From NCBI GenBank assembly GCA_023159155.1, contig JAJNNX010000034.1, positions 124,001 through 188,000 on the forward strand: a stretch of DNA of 64,000 bases, written 5' to 3'. The stretch is from Ustulina deusta. Its lineage: Eukaryota; Ascomycota; Sordariomycetes; Xylariales; Xylariaceae. The notes under the pieces are model-generated. The model saw nothing but the letters and a program-made list of their open reading frames with translations, had not been told where the DNA came from and did no database searches. Every line of letters begins with the position of its first letter. Positions within the stretch are counted from its first letter, which is position 1. This document shows positions 11,809-23,415 of this stretch, piece after piece. A program made the translations under genes and the position numbers.

Positions 11809-13191
11809 ATGGGTGAAGAAAAGCTTTATCGAGCTGTTCTCTTCGATCAACTTAGAATCAGAGTGGGTAAATTCACAGAGAGCCAAATATTGATCTCTTA
11901 CCACATCAACGGCTTGCAAAATGGGGACGCGCAGATGAGGGACGACTTTCGCATCATCCAAAAATGGTATTCACGGGTCTTAAAACTATCTACGGCACAA
12001 GTTAGGGCATATATGGAACTGGTAGACATAGACGAGCTGAAAGGGTTCTCTGAACAACTCATCACAAGGCCCTTCGAACTCGAAGACTATCAGGATGATG
12101 ACGACTATGACGACGATGAAGACGATGACAACAACAACAACAACGATAACGACAATAACGCAGACTCTCAACTCCCCGACAACCCTGAGTTACCAACAGA
12201 AGGATCACCAAGTCAGACGGAGCTCATGGATTTGAATCAAGCAGACGAAGAGATTATGAGAAGCGTGGGACTCGCAAACAGGCGGGAACTCGAGTTATAT
12301 CTCGACGAGAATGTGCCCTCATATTCTCCTCCCAGTCTTACGGTCCTCCCCGACACCCAAATAACCCAAGACACTCAGCAAGACCCAGCTAACGCCACAT
12401 ATTACGACAACAATGGGTTTTACGTTGGGGGATACAACGAGGACGAGAACATGAAAGACGAAGAGGATGAGAAAACGATAGAAAACGAGGACAATAAAAT
12501 GACAGACGACGAGGATGAGGAAATTAAAGACACAGATGATGGAGAGTCTATCACTCAATCGATATCCTCCCCTTCGCCATTCACGGATGAGGCAGAGGGA
12601 GCAATAGAAGAGCAATTCCTACTACCCGTCGACTCAACACCAGCGGAATTCAGCTCGCCAGGGGCCTGGAGCTCATTCGAATACGACGTCCCGCCCAACT
12701 CGGGCCTCGATCTCGGCCCATCCCTCGATCCATATGAGCCGCCCCCAGACACCCCAGACAGCGAAGGAGAAGACGAGTCTCTATCGGAGGCGCTTCAAAG
12801 CCTGCTGGTAGAAATGAACGGAGACCCCGAGACAAGGAGATCGTACAAGGCTCTCTCCTTGACGGACCTCGAGGTCTCCGTGGCCACCAACATGTGGGCG
12901 AAGAGGGTGGCGGGGTTCAAGGCGAGCGAGGCCAGGAAGGCTCCCCACCGCCACACGGAGAGCTGGGTAGAGACGGACTGGCTCGACGGCTTCGACGTCC
13001 AGCACTGCCAGTTCAACTGGCAGACGGAGGGCCTGTTCCTCTGCCTGCTGACGGAGCTGCTCTGCAAGCGCGAATTCGAGCAGGCGAGGACCACCTTCTG
13101 GGCTGCCCGGACGCCCCGGCCGTCCGGGACGGGCCGGAGGCGGCGGGAGAAGCTGCCGGGCAGTCCGCTCCGGAACGAATTTCTCGGGTAA
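11809..13191 (+). CDS. Acidic protein of unknown function with Asp/Asn-rich tract
   Basis: A single exon of 460 aa. The ATG at 11809 is in good context (ACG before it). The N-terminal 90 residues look folded (LYRAVLFDQLRIRVGKF, then a helix around KWYSRVLKLSTAQVRAYMEL). They are followed by a low-complexity Asp/Asn tract at about residues 95-120 and a long acidic, disordered middle. The last 110 residues are basic and Trp-containing, encoded by much more GC-rich DNA than the first half. No known domain is recognised. The composition suggests a nuclear or chromatin-associated role, but that is a guess. Confidence 0.65.
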   Translation: MGEEKLYRAVLFDQLRIRVGKFTESQILISYHINGLQNGDAQMRDDFRIIQKWYSRVLKLSTAQVRAYMELVDIDELKGFSEQLITRPFELEDYQDDDDYDDDEDDDNNNNNDNDNNADSQLPDNPELPTEGSPSQTELMDLNQADEEIMRSVGLANRRELELYLDENVPSYSPPSLTVLPDTQITQDTQQDPANATYYDNNGFYVGGYNEDENMKDEEDEKTIENEDNKMTDDEDEEIKDTDDGESITQSISSPSPFTDEAEGAIEEQFLLPVDSTPAEFSSPGAWSSFEYDVPPNSGLDLGPSLDPYEPPPDTPDSEGEDESLSEALQSLLVEMNGDPETRRSYKALSLTDLEVSVATNMWAKRVAGFKASEARKAPHRHTESWVETDWLDGFDVQHCQFNWQTEGLFLCLLTELLCKREFEQARTTFWAARTPRPSGTGRRRREKLPGSPLRNEFLG

Positions 13192-13834
13192 AAACTCCAC
13201 AATTCAAGTCGTGGAAACCGCAGCAATTGGGGCATTGGAGTGGTGTGGTGTGAGTGGATTACGGAGGCTTATTAGTTCATGCATGAGCCCCTTTTTGGTG
13301 GCTTCGCTCACAAGGGATATATATAAAATATCATAGGCATTCGAATTTCACGGAAATAGGAGAGACCATCGCCTTTTGGCTAGCTAGCATTGCGAAGGAA
13401 TTCAAAAAAATCGATGGCTTCTTTATTTGATCGTAGAATTCCCCAAGAGAGAAGAGTGTTAACTATACTAGGAGGTGTAGGTTCCGCCTAATTATCTCTT
13501 AGTTTAGGGGCAAACGCAACTCGCCCATGAGGTACATGTAAGTGAATGTTGATTACATTTGTCCACTTCAGTAATTATGCAGGAAACTTAGTTAGTAGAG
13601 TTAGCAACGGCGGCATCATTATTGTCGAGGCAGAATAGAATGGAATGGAAGATGGCGACTTGGATTAATATTAATACAGGCTGTTAGGTACTATATAGTA
13701 TACATGTTTTTGCCAAACACTCTTTTTCTCCTTTGCACCATTTTCTTTTCCCTAAAAGTGTACATGACCCGCCCTCCTCCCTAGCTCCACACAAACAAAC
13801 AACTGCATAAGCAGTCCTCGTCCGGGAACGTCAT
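13192..13834. other. Convergent intergenic spacer
   Basis: This lies between the 3' ends of the acidic-protein gene and the secreted-protein gene. It is AT-rich, and I see nothing else. Confidence 0.5.
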
Positions 13835-14248
13835 CTACAGCTGCGTGACGGCCCAGCTCTTGTCGGGGGAGACGACCTTGCCGCCGGCCAGCTCGGCGTC
13901 GGTGTAAGCGGGCCAGGCGATCTGACCGTTGGCGTTGTTGTGGACGGCGAGGGTGGTGAAGCCGGGGCCGAACTGGCCGCTCCAGCCGGCCGTGGTGCTG
14001 AAGGTGCCGCAGGCCTTCATCCCGCTGGTGTCGCTGTGGCTTGCCGGCGAGCCCGTGATGACGAAGCTGCACGGCGTGACGGCGGCGCCGGTATTCGTGT
14101 TGATCCCGAAGGACCACGTGCAGCTCGTGTCTGCCGCGTTGCAGACGCGATTCATGCCAGTTATGGTCCAGTTGGGGATGGCGGCTGGCGCGGCGAAGAC
14201 GCTGCTGGCCGAGAGTATGGCGGCGATGGCGGCGGTGGTGAATTGCAT
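13835..14248 (-). CDS. Small secreted protein, Hrip/elicitor-like
   Basis: A single exon of 137 aa. Residues 1-18 (MQFTTAAIAAILSASSVFA) are a clear signal peptide with an Ala-x-Ala cleavage site. The mature part is about 119 residues, with four Cys (in NRVCNAADTSCTW, TPCSF and KACGTF) that could form two disulfides. Trp and Gly/Thr-rich strands (SGWSGQFGPGFTTLAV and IAWPAYTD) suggest a beta-sandwich. The pattern resembles fungal secreted proteins described as hypersensitive-response-inducing elicitors; that family link is from memory and moderate. An in-frame ATG 18 codons upstream would bury the signal peptide, so the start at 14248 is preferred. A TATA box lies about 165 nt upstream, as expected for a strongly expressed secreted protein. 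Confidence 0.85.
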   Translation of the reverse strand: MQFTTAAIAAILSASSVFAAPAAIPNWTITGMNRVCNAADTSCTWSFGINTNTGAAVTPCSFVITGSPASHSDTSGMKACGTFSTTAGWSGQFGPGFTTLAVHNNANGQIAWPAYTDAELAGGKVVSPDKSWAVTQL

Positions 14249-16266
14249 TTTGAGAGGTGGTGTTGACGTTGTATGTGGGTTGATTGTATAGAGAAGTGTC
14301 AATTGTCGCGAGTTATCTGCGAAGGAGGATGCGAGTAAGCTTTAATATGAGTGCTAGAGATCTGAATGATGCTGATATGAAAACCTGAAGAATCGCCCGA
14401 CATCTCATGCTTTATATACCTATCAATCAATTCATCTCTGGTTTTCTCAACGGGTGAGGATTCATCTCTAGTCCTGCAAAGCATTTCATCCAGTGTGTTG
14501 AGTGAGTCCATGCGGTGCCACTTGTCTTAGCCGTAGTCTCTCTGCTTACCTCGTGATGTCTAATTAGGATGGCGATACCGACATACGAGCTCTTTCATCC
14601 CCATGTCTTGTCTCGTGCTGACATGCGTTTGTGGAGACGAGCCTAGTCTACATACATACATAAGTTTCCAGGCTCGTATTCTAGGGACCATGACAACAGC
14701 TTGCCAAGCCTAGCGACACGATGGTGAGGCTGATTGTCTAATTAAATGTATCAATCGCTTCGGCCAGAAGACGACTCATTATGTCATAACTATTCTCATA
14801 TTACCCTACACTGACGGGAATGTTGTATTGTTACAATTCGTGAAGGCGCTGCGATTGGCGCTATTTTGTTAGGCTAACTAACATTACAATTTCTATGGCA
14901 ATTCCCCCGCCTACTCAAGAACCGGACGATGCGCCTTTACATTTGACGGTCAGCTGAGCACGATGTAATGTCCATTATTACGAGAATTCTTGCGGTAAGC
15001 TGAGAAGTCATTCACCGCATCGTGTCGTTGATGAATTCAAAGAGCTTGATCCCTGGAATATCTATCGCTATCCCAAATATGAATACGCCTGTCATCAGTC
15101 AATCGGTTTCAATCCCATGAAGTTTCTCAATAGCTCATCTCCCACCTCATTGGTCCTTACATGTAACGGAAGAATGAAGGTTCCATCTTGGCAAACATGA
15201 AAAGTAGCCACTCCGCGGATATCTTAGGTAACACAAATGTCTCTCCTTGTTTTTGCCATACGCTTACGGTTCCAAAGCCAGGAGGTAAGAAGTGTAACGA
15301 GCACGGCCGTTTCCCGCTCGTCTCAGAATGAAGTGAAGTAGGTATCTGAGGCCATGTGAGGCGGTGACTTGCATCCGACCGCTCGTCCTAGTCCCAGTAG
15401 AATGAAGGAGAGTGCGCCCTGAGGTGGCGTTCGTCGGATGGGTAAAGAGACATTTTGAGGTCTCTGCTCGAAATATAGGATCCTGGATAAAGCCCAACTC
15501 TGCCGCCCATTAGAAATGAAGGGCGCGCGAAGTAGGGGTTGACACAGGATACACTACATGCTCTTGAAACCATAACCATATCAAAAGTTCCACTATTTGT
15601 CCGAAGGCCTGATGGAGAACGACTAGTTAGAATGATCGTTGCCTAGTTGGTGACACTTGGGAGCTTCCTCCACCTAGAGAGGGTTGAGTAAAACTGTACA
15701 CTGTGGTCGTCCAATCTAGGTAGTATCATCTTATTCATGTGAATGTCGTTAGACAGGCCATTTACAAACCGGTCTCCAAGAACCCAGTACAGCATATTAC
15801 AACTGCAGTCGCTCACCGAAGGAGATGTTCCAAATGAGACAGAGTTGCCAGTGTAGGTTGGTCGAGGTACGAAAGCTGCATTATCTGCAACCTCAGTCTT
15901 TTCACGGGCAAAATAATAGGTGCGGCTGCACGGCAAGTATCATAAGAGAGAGGAAAACCACCTCAGCTTTCGCGGATGGGGGTAGATTGACAAACATCAA
16001 CAAAGATGAGAACTGAGAGTCTCTGTCTCGCCGCCGTTTCTCGCCGTTTGCCAGCATCAATGAATGCTTTGTCTGAGGCCATGGAAGTGTCCTACACCAT
16101 CAGACCTATGTCTGTCCTTCGCAAGTGGAGAATAGGGTACATATAATTAGCAGCGATTCCAGCTTGGCCAAATGCCTACCCTTTTTTCACGGCAGAATAC
16201 TCGCTCGCTCCTAGCCCTGTCGAGCCTCCATCTAGCCTGATCGTTTGTCTCCAACATCTATCTGAC
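14249..16266. other. Intergenic region, mostly empty
   Basis: This is the promoter of the secreted-protein gene (-) and the upstream region of the disordered-protein gene (+). Minus-strand frames at 15643-15936 (97 codons) and 15264-15579 have ordinary composition but no recognisable motif or splice partners, so no gene is called. The last 100 nt before 16267 are pyrimidine-rich, like a leader. Confidence 0.45.
14411..14418 (-). promoter_or_regulatory. TATA box of the small secreted protein gene
   Basis: The minus strand reads TATATAAA about 165 nt upstream of the ATG at 14248. Position and sequence fit a core promoter of a highly expressed fungal gene. Confidence 0.5.
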
Positions 16267-17259
16267 ATGGAATCCACCCCTCGAAGACGTTATCCAACTC
16301 ACTTCAACGAAGAGGGTGAAGAGAGCCTCAGATCGAAACGCAGCTCCATCACTATCGAGTGGTCGGACGGCAGCAAAGTGATATTCATTCGACCGCCTCG
16401 TCCGCGTTCAAGTTTGGGTTGGGCCTCGCCTCACGTGTCATCTCCATCACCCTCACCACCACCAAGATCACTGAGCCCAACGCCTGCACCAGCGCCGAAT
16501 CCACAACGTAGTAGGACGCCTCAAACCCAACACGTAGATGCCGACCAGGCAGAGTCCAGCGGCATATCGCGACCAAGGTATAGCGAAGTGAGGCAGGGGA
16601 CCCCTCGACCAAGTCGCGGAGGAAACGAAGGGCCACCCTCTAGTCATTCCCAGCATACCCCCTCTGCGCGACCGAACATGCAGCCCGGGGGGATATCCAC
16701 GCCGCAGCCTAGGACTCCTGCTAGCAACAATCTTTATGGCCCAAACATCGATCGTCCCCAGAGTGCCCCGATCCATAGCCCCAACATTAGCGACGACCGA
16801 GATGGGCATGGCAGAGCGATTTTCGACCGGACTTCGACAGACGCGGTAGTTGGACGCATGAGCTCCGTGTCCCGACGATCAGGACACCGTCATGACCAAA
16901 GCGGAAGCCAAAGCCAACTCCACGACGAGCAGCTGCAACACGAGCCGGGAGGTGGTGCTGATCAGGGCCGCCCCGCGTCCCTGCCTCCCGAGACGACTAT
17001 AAGAGGCGGGTCAGGAAGATCGCCCAGACGGGGTCGGGCAGGAGAGAGAAGTGTTCGAAGTGGGGACGGGAGCGGTGGATTCGGAAGTAGTAGAAGGGAC
17101 GAGGGGGGTGATCGCGGGGACAGGAGCGGGGACGTCCTGAGAGGTTTACGACGATGCTTCCCGTTTTCGTATTGGCTATTTGGAGAAATCGGGGATGACC
17201 ATAGGCACGAGAACAGGTCGCGACCGGGTTCTCGTAGCCGCCGCACGGGAAGACGTTGA
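16267..17259 (+). CDS. Disordered Pro/Ser/Arg-rich protein of unknown function
   Basis: A single exon of 330 aa. A short ordered element at residues 25-42 (SSITIEWSDGSKVIFIRP) is followed by Pro/Ser-rich and then Gly/Arg/Ser-rich sequence with RG and SR dipeptides. A short hydrophobic patch with Cys and Trp sits near the end (RCFPFSYWLFGE), then a basic tail. No domain is recognised. The open frame and good start context support a real gene. The function is unknown; RG-rich tails occur in RNA-binding proteins but there is no RRM here. Confidence 0.6.
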   Translation: MESTPRRRYPTHFNEEGEESLRSKRSSITIEWSDGSKVIFIRPPRPRSSLGWASPHVSSPSPSPPPRSLSPTPAPAPNPQRSRTPQTQHVDADQAESSGISRPRYSEVRQGTPRPSRGGNEGPPSSHSQHTPSARPNMQPGGISTPQPRTPASNNLYGPNIDRPQSAPIHSPNISDDRDGHGRAIFDRTSTDAVVGRMSSVSRRSGHRHDQSGSQSQLHDEQLQHEPGGGADQGRPASLPPETTIRGGSGRSPRRGRAGERSVRSGDGSGGFGSSRRDEGGDRGDRSGDVLRGLRRCFPFSYWLFGEIGDDHRHENRSRPGSRSRRTGRR

Positions 17260-17586
17260 TGATTGTAGGTTGCCAAGTGCGTGGTAGACGACGAGCTTAA
17301 CCCACGAGCTACGAGAGAACGATGCCGACAGTCATCATCAGCAGAGACATTTCAATGATAGACACTGCCATTTGGCTCACTTCCTGGTTCTAAGACTTCA
17401 ACTTTCAACGCTGCCTGGCATCTTGCCACCGCATGCAAACGGGTATCTTTGTTGCTCCTGATAAGTCTAATGAACACCTCAAACTCCCTACTTTTTGTAC
17501 ATGACAATCGAGGATTAGGATGCTTAGGTATTAGAATACAGGTAATCTAACCCCGAAGTAAACTGGTGGATATGCCACTACCCTGT
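17260..17586. other. Convergent intergenic spacer
   Basis: This lies between the 3' ends of the disordered-protein gene (+) and DUG2 (-). Nothing is recognised. Confidence 0.5.
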
Positions 17587-20338
17587 TTACAGTTTCTGAA
17601 ACACATATCTGAATATCTCTCGGCTTCTGAAGAGATTCAGCACACGAAGCCTCTCGTTGTTAAGATGAGCCGAGTCTGACGCCTGGCCACATGGCAAATG
17701 TGCGGCTGGGGCATTGAATTCCTTTTCAAGGAACCTGATTGCAGGAATGGATCCGCCTTCTCTGATGTAGAGGGGCCGACCGAGCTTCGCGCGACTTCCA
17801 TTGGCATGTATCGTAGTCGTGGGCAATCCATTTGTCTCAGCCGTCGGATGAGAACTGCGGAGGCTAGACCTTCTCGTGAATAGAGGATCCCATGCTTTTA
17901 ATACCGCATCCTCCAGCGTGCGGAATATATAACTACTAGGGTCACCAAGCCACGGCTCAGCCTGTTCGTCTATCTCAATGCTGAGCTTATTACTAGACTC
18001 GAGGTTTTCAAACTCTTGTTCCAAAACAGAGGTGAGGGAGCTCGTAACTTCCTCGACCTTTTGACCAGGAACTAACCGCACGCTGATCTTCGCGCTCGCA
18101 TGGCTACTAATTAAGCTTCCGTCCGGGCCCGAGACTTTCACCTTATGGTGCGTCAGATTCGGCTCTCGCCATCGAGCCATTAGATTAGCCTTGAGAGTTT
18201 CTGCGGAGACGCGATCCCCACTTTTGCCTTGTTCCATGAGGACTGACAAGATGTCATCGTACCGAGCCTCCTCTTCAGGTGTTAAAGGCAGAATCCCGTC
18301 ATAAAATCCAGGGAGCATGACACGATTCCGAGGGCCCTTTAGCTTGGCAAGCAACATCATCAGGTCCGAAAGGGGTTCGTTGACCATGTAGGAGCCGTCA
18401 ACACCGGAATGGAGATCGGGATTCTTGGACTCAACACACACAGTGGCATGCATAACGCCTCGTAAACCATACGTCAGACACGGCGTCTCGTCATCTAGCC
18501 AGTAACTATTTGCCAATAGAATGTAATCGATATGGCCTATACGTTCTTTATATTTGCGTATGGTTTCCTTGAAGCCGCGAGACCCAGATTCCTCTTGTCC
18601 TTCAATCAAGAACACGATATCGGAATCTAGAGACTTCGCTTGCATCAGATCTGTGACTGCGTACAAAGCAGCCATAATCGGCCCCTTATTATCACTGACT
18701 CCACGGCCGTAGAGATATCCGTTAAGTCCGGTCAGCTGGAAGGGGTCGTTTTCCCACTTTCCCTTCTTAGTGTCTGCCGGAACAACGTCGTAATGTCCGT
18801 AAAACATAATTCTTTTCCTCTGCCCGCCTGGCAAGGCCTTGCCACCAAATTTGGCGAGTACAACAGGATGATGAAGTTTATCGTCCGCACTCAGCATTTC
18901 AACATCACCACCTAGCTTCTGGAAGAGACTGCGGAGGAACGAGGCGCCTCTGCGGCAGTCTTCAGCATACTCGACTCGAGATGAGACGGTTTTGTAGGAG
19001 ACAAACTCGCGCAGAGACGTGATCATCATATCCTCGTGATGTTGTGGGGTAGGTTGTTCTGGGGACGATTGGCCGGGAAGTAACCAAACCGCCACATTGT
19101 TGTCATTGGCCCCAGATATGTAGAGTTCTTTATCCTCGTATGTGGTCACAGCCGATGACAGGATTTTGCCATCGTGCGCCTTCCACTGTGTCAAGCATTG
19201 GTATTTTTGGCTAACTTCTTGTGATGCCTCTGGCTCATATTTCCCGTAATGGGCTGTGCTATGTTTCTAGGAGTACAGCAGTGTCAATGGGATAGAGATT
19301 GCCAGTAGGCGGTGTGACGGGGTGAGTTTGACTTACGCTGACGGTTCCCGAGCGGGCGGCGCTCCATAGGTAACCCCAACCCATTTGGATGGACATAACA
19401 TCTCCCTTGTGACCCTTGATGACCCTGAGTTTCTGCCTCGTGTCTAGGTCCCAGAGCTCAATGACGCCATCCAGTTTACCACTGTATAAAAACGAACCGT
19501 CGACAGAAATTGACATGACAGAGTTAGCATCGTCCTCGCCGAGAATCATGAGCTCCTGGAGGCCCGTTTCATAGCCATCCGGACCGATTTCCTTGCCGCC
19601 GAGCTTCCAGGCTTTGATAGTGCCGTCACCACCGCCAGAAACAAGTATGTCGTCTCCTGGTTTTGCATACTCAGTGGCACCGTTTGTTATAAGCATGCAG
19701 TAAACATAGCCAAAGTGGGCAAACATCTTATTCGCCCGCTTGTCAGTCTCGAGTACGGTTTGCGGCCGGGGAATCAGGTCGTAACGCTCGTCAGTGGGTC
19801 GAGGGGTGCTGGTGCCACCGATGGCTCTTGAATCGAAAAATCGGTGGTTTCGGCGATCGGGGTGTCTTGCAGAATCGTTGGGCGCGCGACGGTCAGGGTC
19901 TTTGAGGCTAACCCACTGAATCGACGTATTCTGGGCTCCATAGTAAACGGTCTCGTACTGGGAGGAATAGGCGACAGAGAAGATATCGCCGAAAGAATCA
20001 TTGGTGCTGTAGATCTCGTAGAGGCGATCCATAGTTCTGGGGCACCAGACGTTGACAATGGGGTCGCTGGCGCTCGAAAAAAGAAGGGACCGATCGTCAG
20101 AGAGGAAAAGGCTCATGACGCTGCGCTTGTGCGCCTGGATGCGGTGAACGGGCTGGAAGTCTCCCAGAGACCAGACGAGTATCTCGCCATTCTGAGTACC
20201 GGCATATATCTTATCGTCGCCGACGACGAGAGTGAGAACCGAGCTATCATGCTTGAGGGTGTGGATAAGCTGCGGAGTCGTGTGCGGAGGGACTTCGACG
20301 ATGGGCAATGGTGCGGACGCGCTGGGCACGGGGGGCAT
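17587..20338 (-). CDS. DUG2: Dug2-like WD40-M20 peptidase (glutathione degradation)
   Basis: Two exons, 20338-19337 and 19266-17587, phase 0 (893 aa; yeast Dug2 is of similar length). In yeast, Dug2 with Dug3 forms the cytosolic complex that removes the gamma-glutamyl group of glutathione. Residues 1-375 are WD40 repeats (IYAGTQNGEILVWSL, LYSGKLDGVIELWDLDTRQ, ELYISGANDNNVAVWLL), and the last repeat lies beyond the intron. The M20 metallopeptidase part has FYGHYDVVPAD (His492, Asp494), YGRGVSDNKGP (Asp526), IEGQEESGS (Glu559/560), a dimerisation domain after HSGVDG, and a C-terminal HLPCGQASDSAHLNNERL. The order WD40 then M20 is diagnostic for Dug2. The gene is divergent from TIM17, with a 2-kb gap. 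Confidence 0.95.
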
Positions 20339-22340
20339 GTTGCCTACGAGGTTTTGTTACTCGTCAGTCGTTTTCCGAACGGTATATCTGCATTTCTGGA
20401 AAACTGGGACTGGGACGCCAAATTGAAGTTAAAAGGTTGAGAGGGACTCTGCGCCTTTGTGTCATTTCTGGGTACAAACGAACATGGTAGTATGGAGCTG
20501 GCAGTGGTACCAGCATCAAGAGAGCAGGCAGCGGGTTGCATTTGGGATTGAGGGAGTGCGAGTGGGGCCCAACCAGCAACCAGGGTCCAACTCGGTACCT
20601 GCCACTGATAGGTGCCTGGAACGCCTGAATGATAGCGTGCCCAATTGCCCAATTGCCTCTGACAGCTCGCCACGCAGGAATGATGGACTGACATCAATCA
20701 AAGCTGGGTTCTCACCGCACCGATTATTTGCATTCCTTCCAACTTCCGCCTTGGCCACTTCCCTCGGCCAACAGAGAGAAACGGGAAAATGTTGCAATGT
20801 GTAGGGGGAACCGGCCCAATCTACACCCTATTCCTTCATTGATTCTGTGTGACAACATTTTGTTTTCCATAGGGTTTGGGTTGGATTGACTCGAATAAAT
20901 GACCGAAAGACATTTGACGTACCTAAATAATGGCTCAATTCTTCCTTAATCTCGTCAATTTCTTCTTCTTCGGCCTCCATCTTTCCACAGCCCGTGCAAC
21001 CATTTGCGGTCCCGGTAAATCCGACGGCCATGTTGAAGCTCAAGCGGAGAGGTCGTAGCTAGAGTCTGTTTCGACAAATATGGTCGAGTTGGTGAAATAT
21101 GTCCATGACAAGGCCGGTGAAGGATGGAGACCAGGGTCGCCCTTTATATATATCGCACCCGAGCTCATCGACAGCCGTGAAAGCCCACACGTATGTACCA
21201 CGGCTACATGCAAGTTTAATTGGTTCATGTCTCAGACATGGGAAATGCTCACGAGAGCAAAGGAGTATCGGTGTAAAGCCTCCCAGATCAGCAAGTGCCC
21301 TATGGTCGCCTATCCGGAATTATTGGCTCACAATTGATGAGCTGAAAATCGGAACGTGGTACCTACCGTCAATGACACCATATATATATATACACACATA
21401 TAAATATACAAGAGTACATCACGAGATTTGGCTGTCTTTGCCCAGAGCTGAGCGGATACTAGTCGGAAGTGGTGCTTCCATATCTAATTATCTCGGATTG
21501 GACAGATATAAGGGCCGAGTTCTGGTTGAAGCCATTCGCCATTCGTTGGTGCCGGCTACACAGACTCATGTAATGGAATGCTACCCAGCTCACAGGCTTC
21601 TCACCGCAACAAGAGAGTCGAGTTATGCCTCTCCTCATCCAATCGGAATTTGTCCACAAGGTTGACTGGAGGGGGCCGAAGTCGGCTGTGACCAGAGGGA
21701 GAAGGAAAAAAAAAAAAAAAAAAGGCTCTCGACCCTAATATTAGCTGCAATGAGAGCATCAATGACGGAATTGGCGAGAGGCATGTCGTCACTCTGCTTG
21801 ACGGGGCATGAAACTCCCGTCTCTAAGATCCATGATCCAAGACTTCGGGACAGGACCTGGTACCTAACCTAGTAGAAATACGCATTAACCTTAGTCGCAT
21901 ATACCGTATAAAGGTGATAAGACCCAGTTTCTGCCTCCGTACCTCAAAGGCGGGGCTTGTGGACCCTGTCGCGGCAAACTCCCGACCTTAGTTGGTACCT
22001 AGGCAGCTTAGCCTAGAAATTACTCGAGCGCCTAGCGGCTACCCGAAAGTGTGGGGCAGACAGACCAGGCTGGTCAGTGCATCCCAGGCCATCCTCAATT
22101 AATTTTCTTTTCGCCGCCTTGTCGCAAGAATCTCATCCGAGAACACCACCGCACGACAAACAGCTCCCCGACAACCATACGAGTAACTATCGCAATTAAT
22201 CAACTCGATCGCCATCTAACGACCTTGTTCAACACTCTCTGTCTCCGACCGCCGTCTTGTCACCGCATTAGAGTTTTCTTGCTCTGATATAATTCTGGTT
22301 GATACCTCCTCCCCCCCCTCCTCATACCCATTAGCTCGAA
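20339..22340. other. Divergent intergenic region between DUG2 and TIM17
   Basis: No gene is called. A minus-strand frame at 20828-21043 (71 codons, with GCTGCGKMEAEEEEIDEI) looks protein-like and has a possible donor (gtacgt, about 20920), but I cannot complete it. A poly-A run lies at 21706-21723. Several AGGTACC/CCTAGG words lie at 21857-22016. The last 250 nt are the TIM17 promoter and C-rich leader. Confidence 0.45.
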
Positions 22341-23055
22341 ATGGATCACACACGCGATCCCTGTCCCTGGGTTATCCTGAACGACTTCGGCGGTGCATTT
22401 GCCATGGGTGCCATTGGCGGCACGATATGGCATGGAATTAAAGGTAATGACGCGAGCCAGGCTGCCAGCAGGGGAAGAATACATGGACGTATGCTGACGA
22501 TGTTCTCATCCAGGGTTCCGAAACAGTCCCGTAGGCGAGAGACGGATAGGCGCCATCACAGCAATCAAGCTTCGAGCGCCGGTGTTAGGTGGAAACTTTG
22601 GAGGTGTGTTACATTCTCTCAGCCTCGATACTTGCGATGCGAGGAGCGACTGACAAAGGTTGAAAGTCTGGGGAGGTCTATTTTCCACTTTCGATTGTGC
22701 CACCAAGGGTATTCGCGGCAAGGACGACCCGTGGAACGCCATCACGTAAGTGCAATTACAATTCTCCTCGATGTGTAACATGTACTGAGTGGATGTCAGC
22801 GCCGGTTTCTTCACAGGTGGTGCGTTAGCGATTCGAGGAGGCTATAAAGCTGCCAGAAACGGTGCGATTGGTTGCGCCGTATTGCTGGCAGTCATCGAGG
22901 GTGTTGGTATTGGTTTCCAGAGGATGTTTGCTGCATCCACCAAGCTCGAGGTTAGTTCTATTTTCAATTGAGGTTTCGTGAGGTCGTTTCGCATTTTCTA
23001 ACCCCATCTATAGTTGCCGCCGCCACCACCGTCCACCGAAAAGGCTCTGGCCTAG
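22341..23055 (+). CDS. TIM17: Mitochondrial inner-membrane translocase subunit Tim17
   Basis: Five exons: 22341-22443, 22514-22603, 22667-22745, 22800-22950, 23014-23055 (154 aa, the normal size). Tim17 is the regulatory channel subunit of the TIM23 presequence translocase. The start [20 protein letters not shown] holds the conserved N-terminal acidic residue and Cys. [48 protein letters not shown] (the conserved Cys) and [20 protein letters not shown] fall in the four predicted membrane helices in the usual order. The C-terminus is a short Pro-run tail encoded by exon 5. Five short exons are normal for this gene in moulds. There is no sign of truncation. Confidence 0.97.
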
Positions 23056-23415
23056 GCACAAATATTGTACTACGAATATCCCGCTTCCCATGCAGGCGAA
23101 CGGGTCGATACCACACTCTGCTCCTTCAAGCCGATAGCTTCGCCATCGGCTTCTGTATTCTCCATGGATTATTGGCTGTTTTTGCATAATGGAGGGAGTT
23201 TGACGTGTAAACTAAATAGAAGCTGCCGGGACGGGTGTCTGATACCCTCTTCCTTCGGCGTTGCTGGGTCACCGAACCAATACATCGGCATGTGATTTAT
23301 ACTAATGATGATTGATTGCAGTATAAACTGCCCATCTATATCCTTGTCTATGTCTTGTGCTGTGCTCAAGGGCTAATCGAAAATCTAGAGGCTATATGGC
23401 CTCTTCTCGCAGCAT
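23056..23415. other. Convergent intergenic spacer
   Basis: The 3' flanks of TIM17 (+) and the asparaginase-like gene (-). No element is recognised. Confidence 0.55.

Noticed and set aside
15100..15116. GGTTTCAATCCC resembling a tRNA T-loop
   Set aside because: Spacing of the invariant TTC is off and no cloverleaf can be drawn around it.
15643..15936. 97-codon minus-strand frame as a hypothetical gene
   Set aside because: No motif, weak context, no splice partners and no neighbours that suggest a role.
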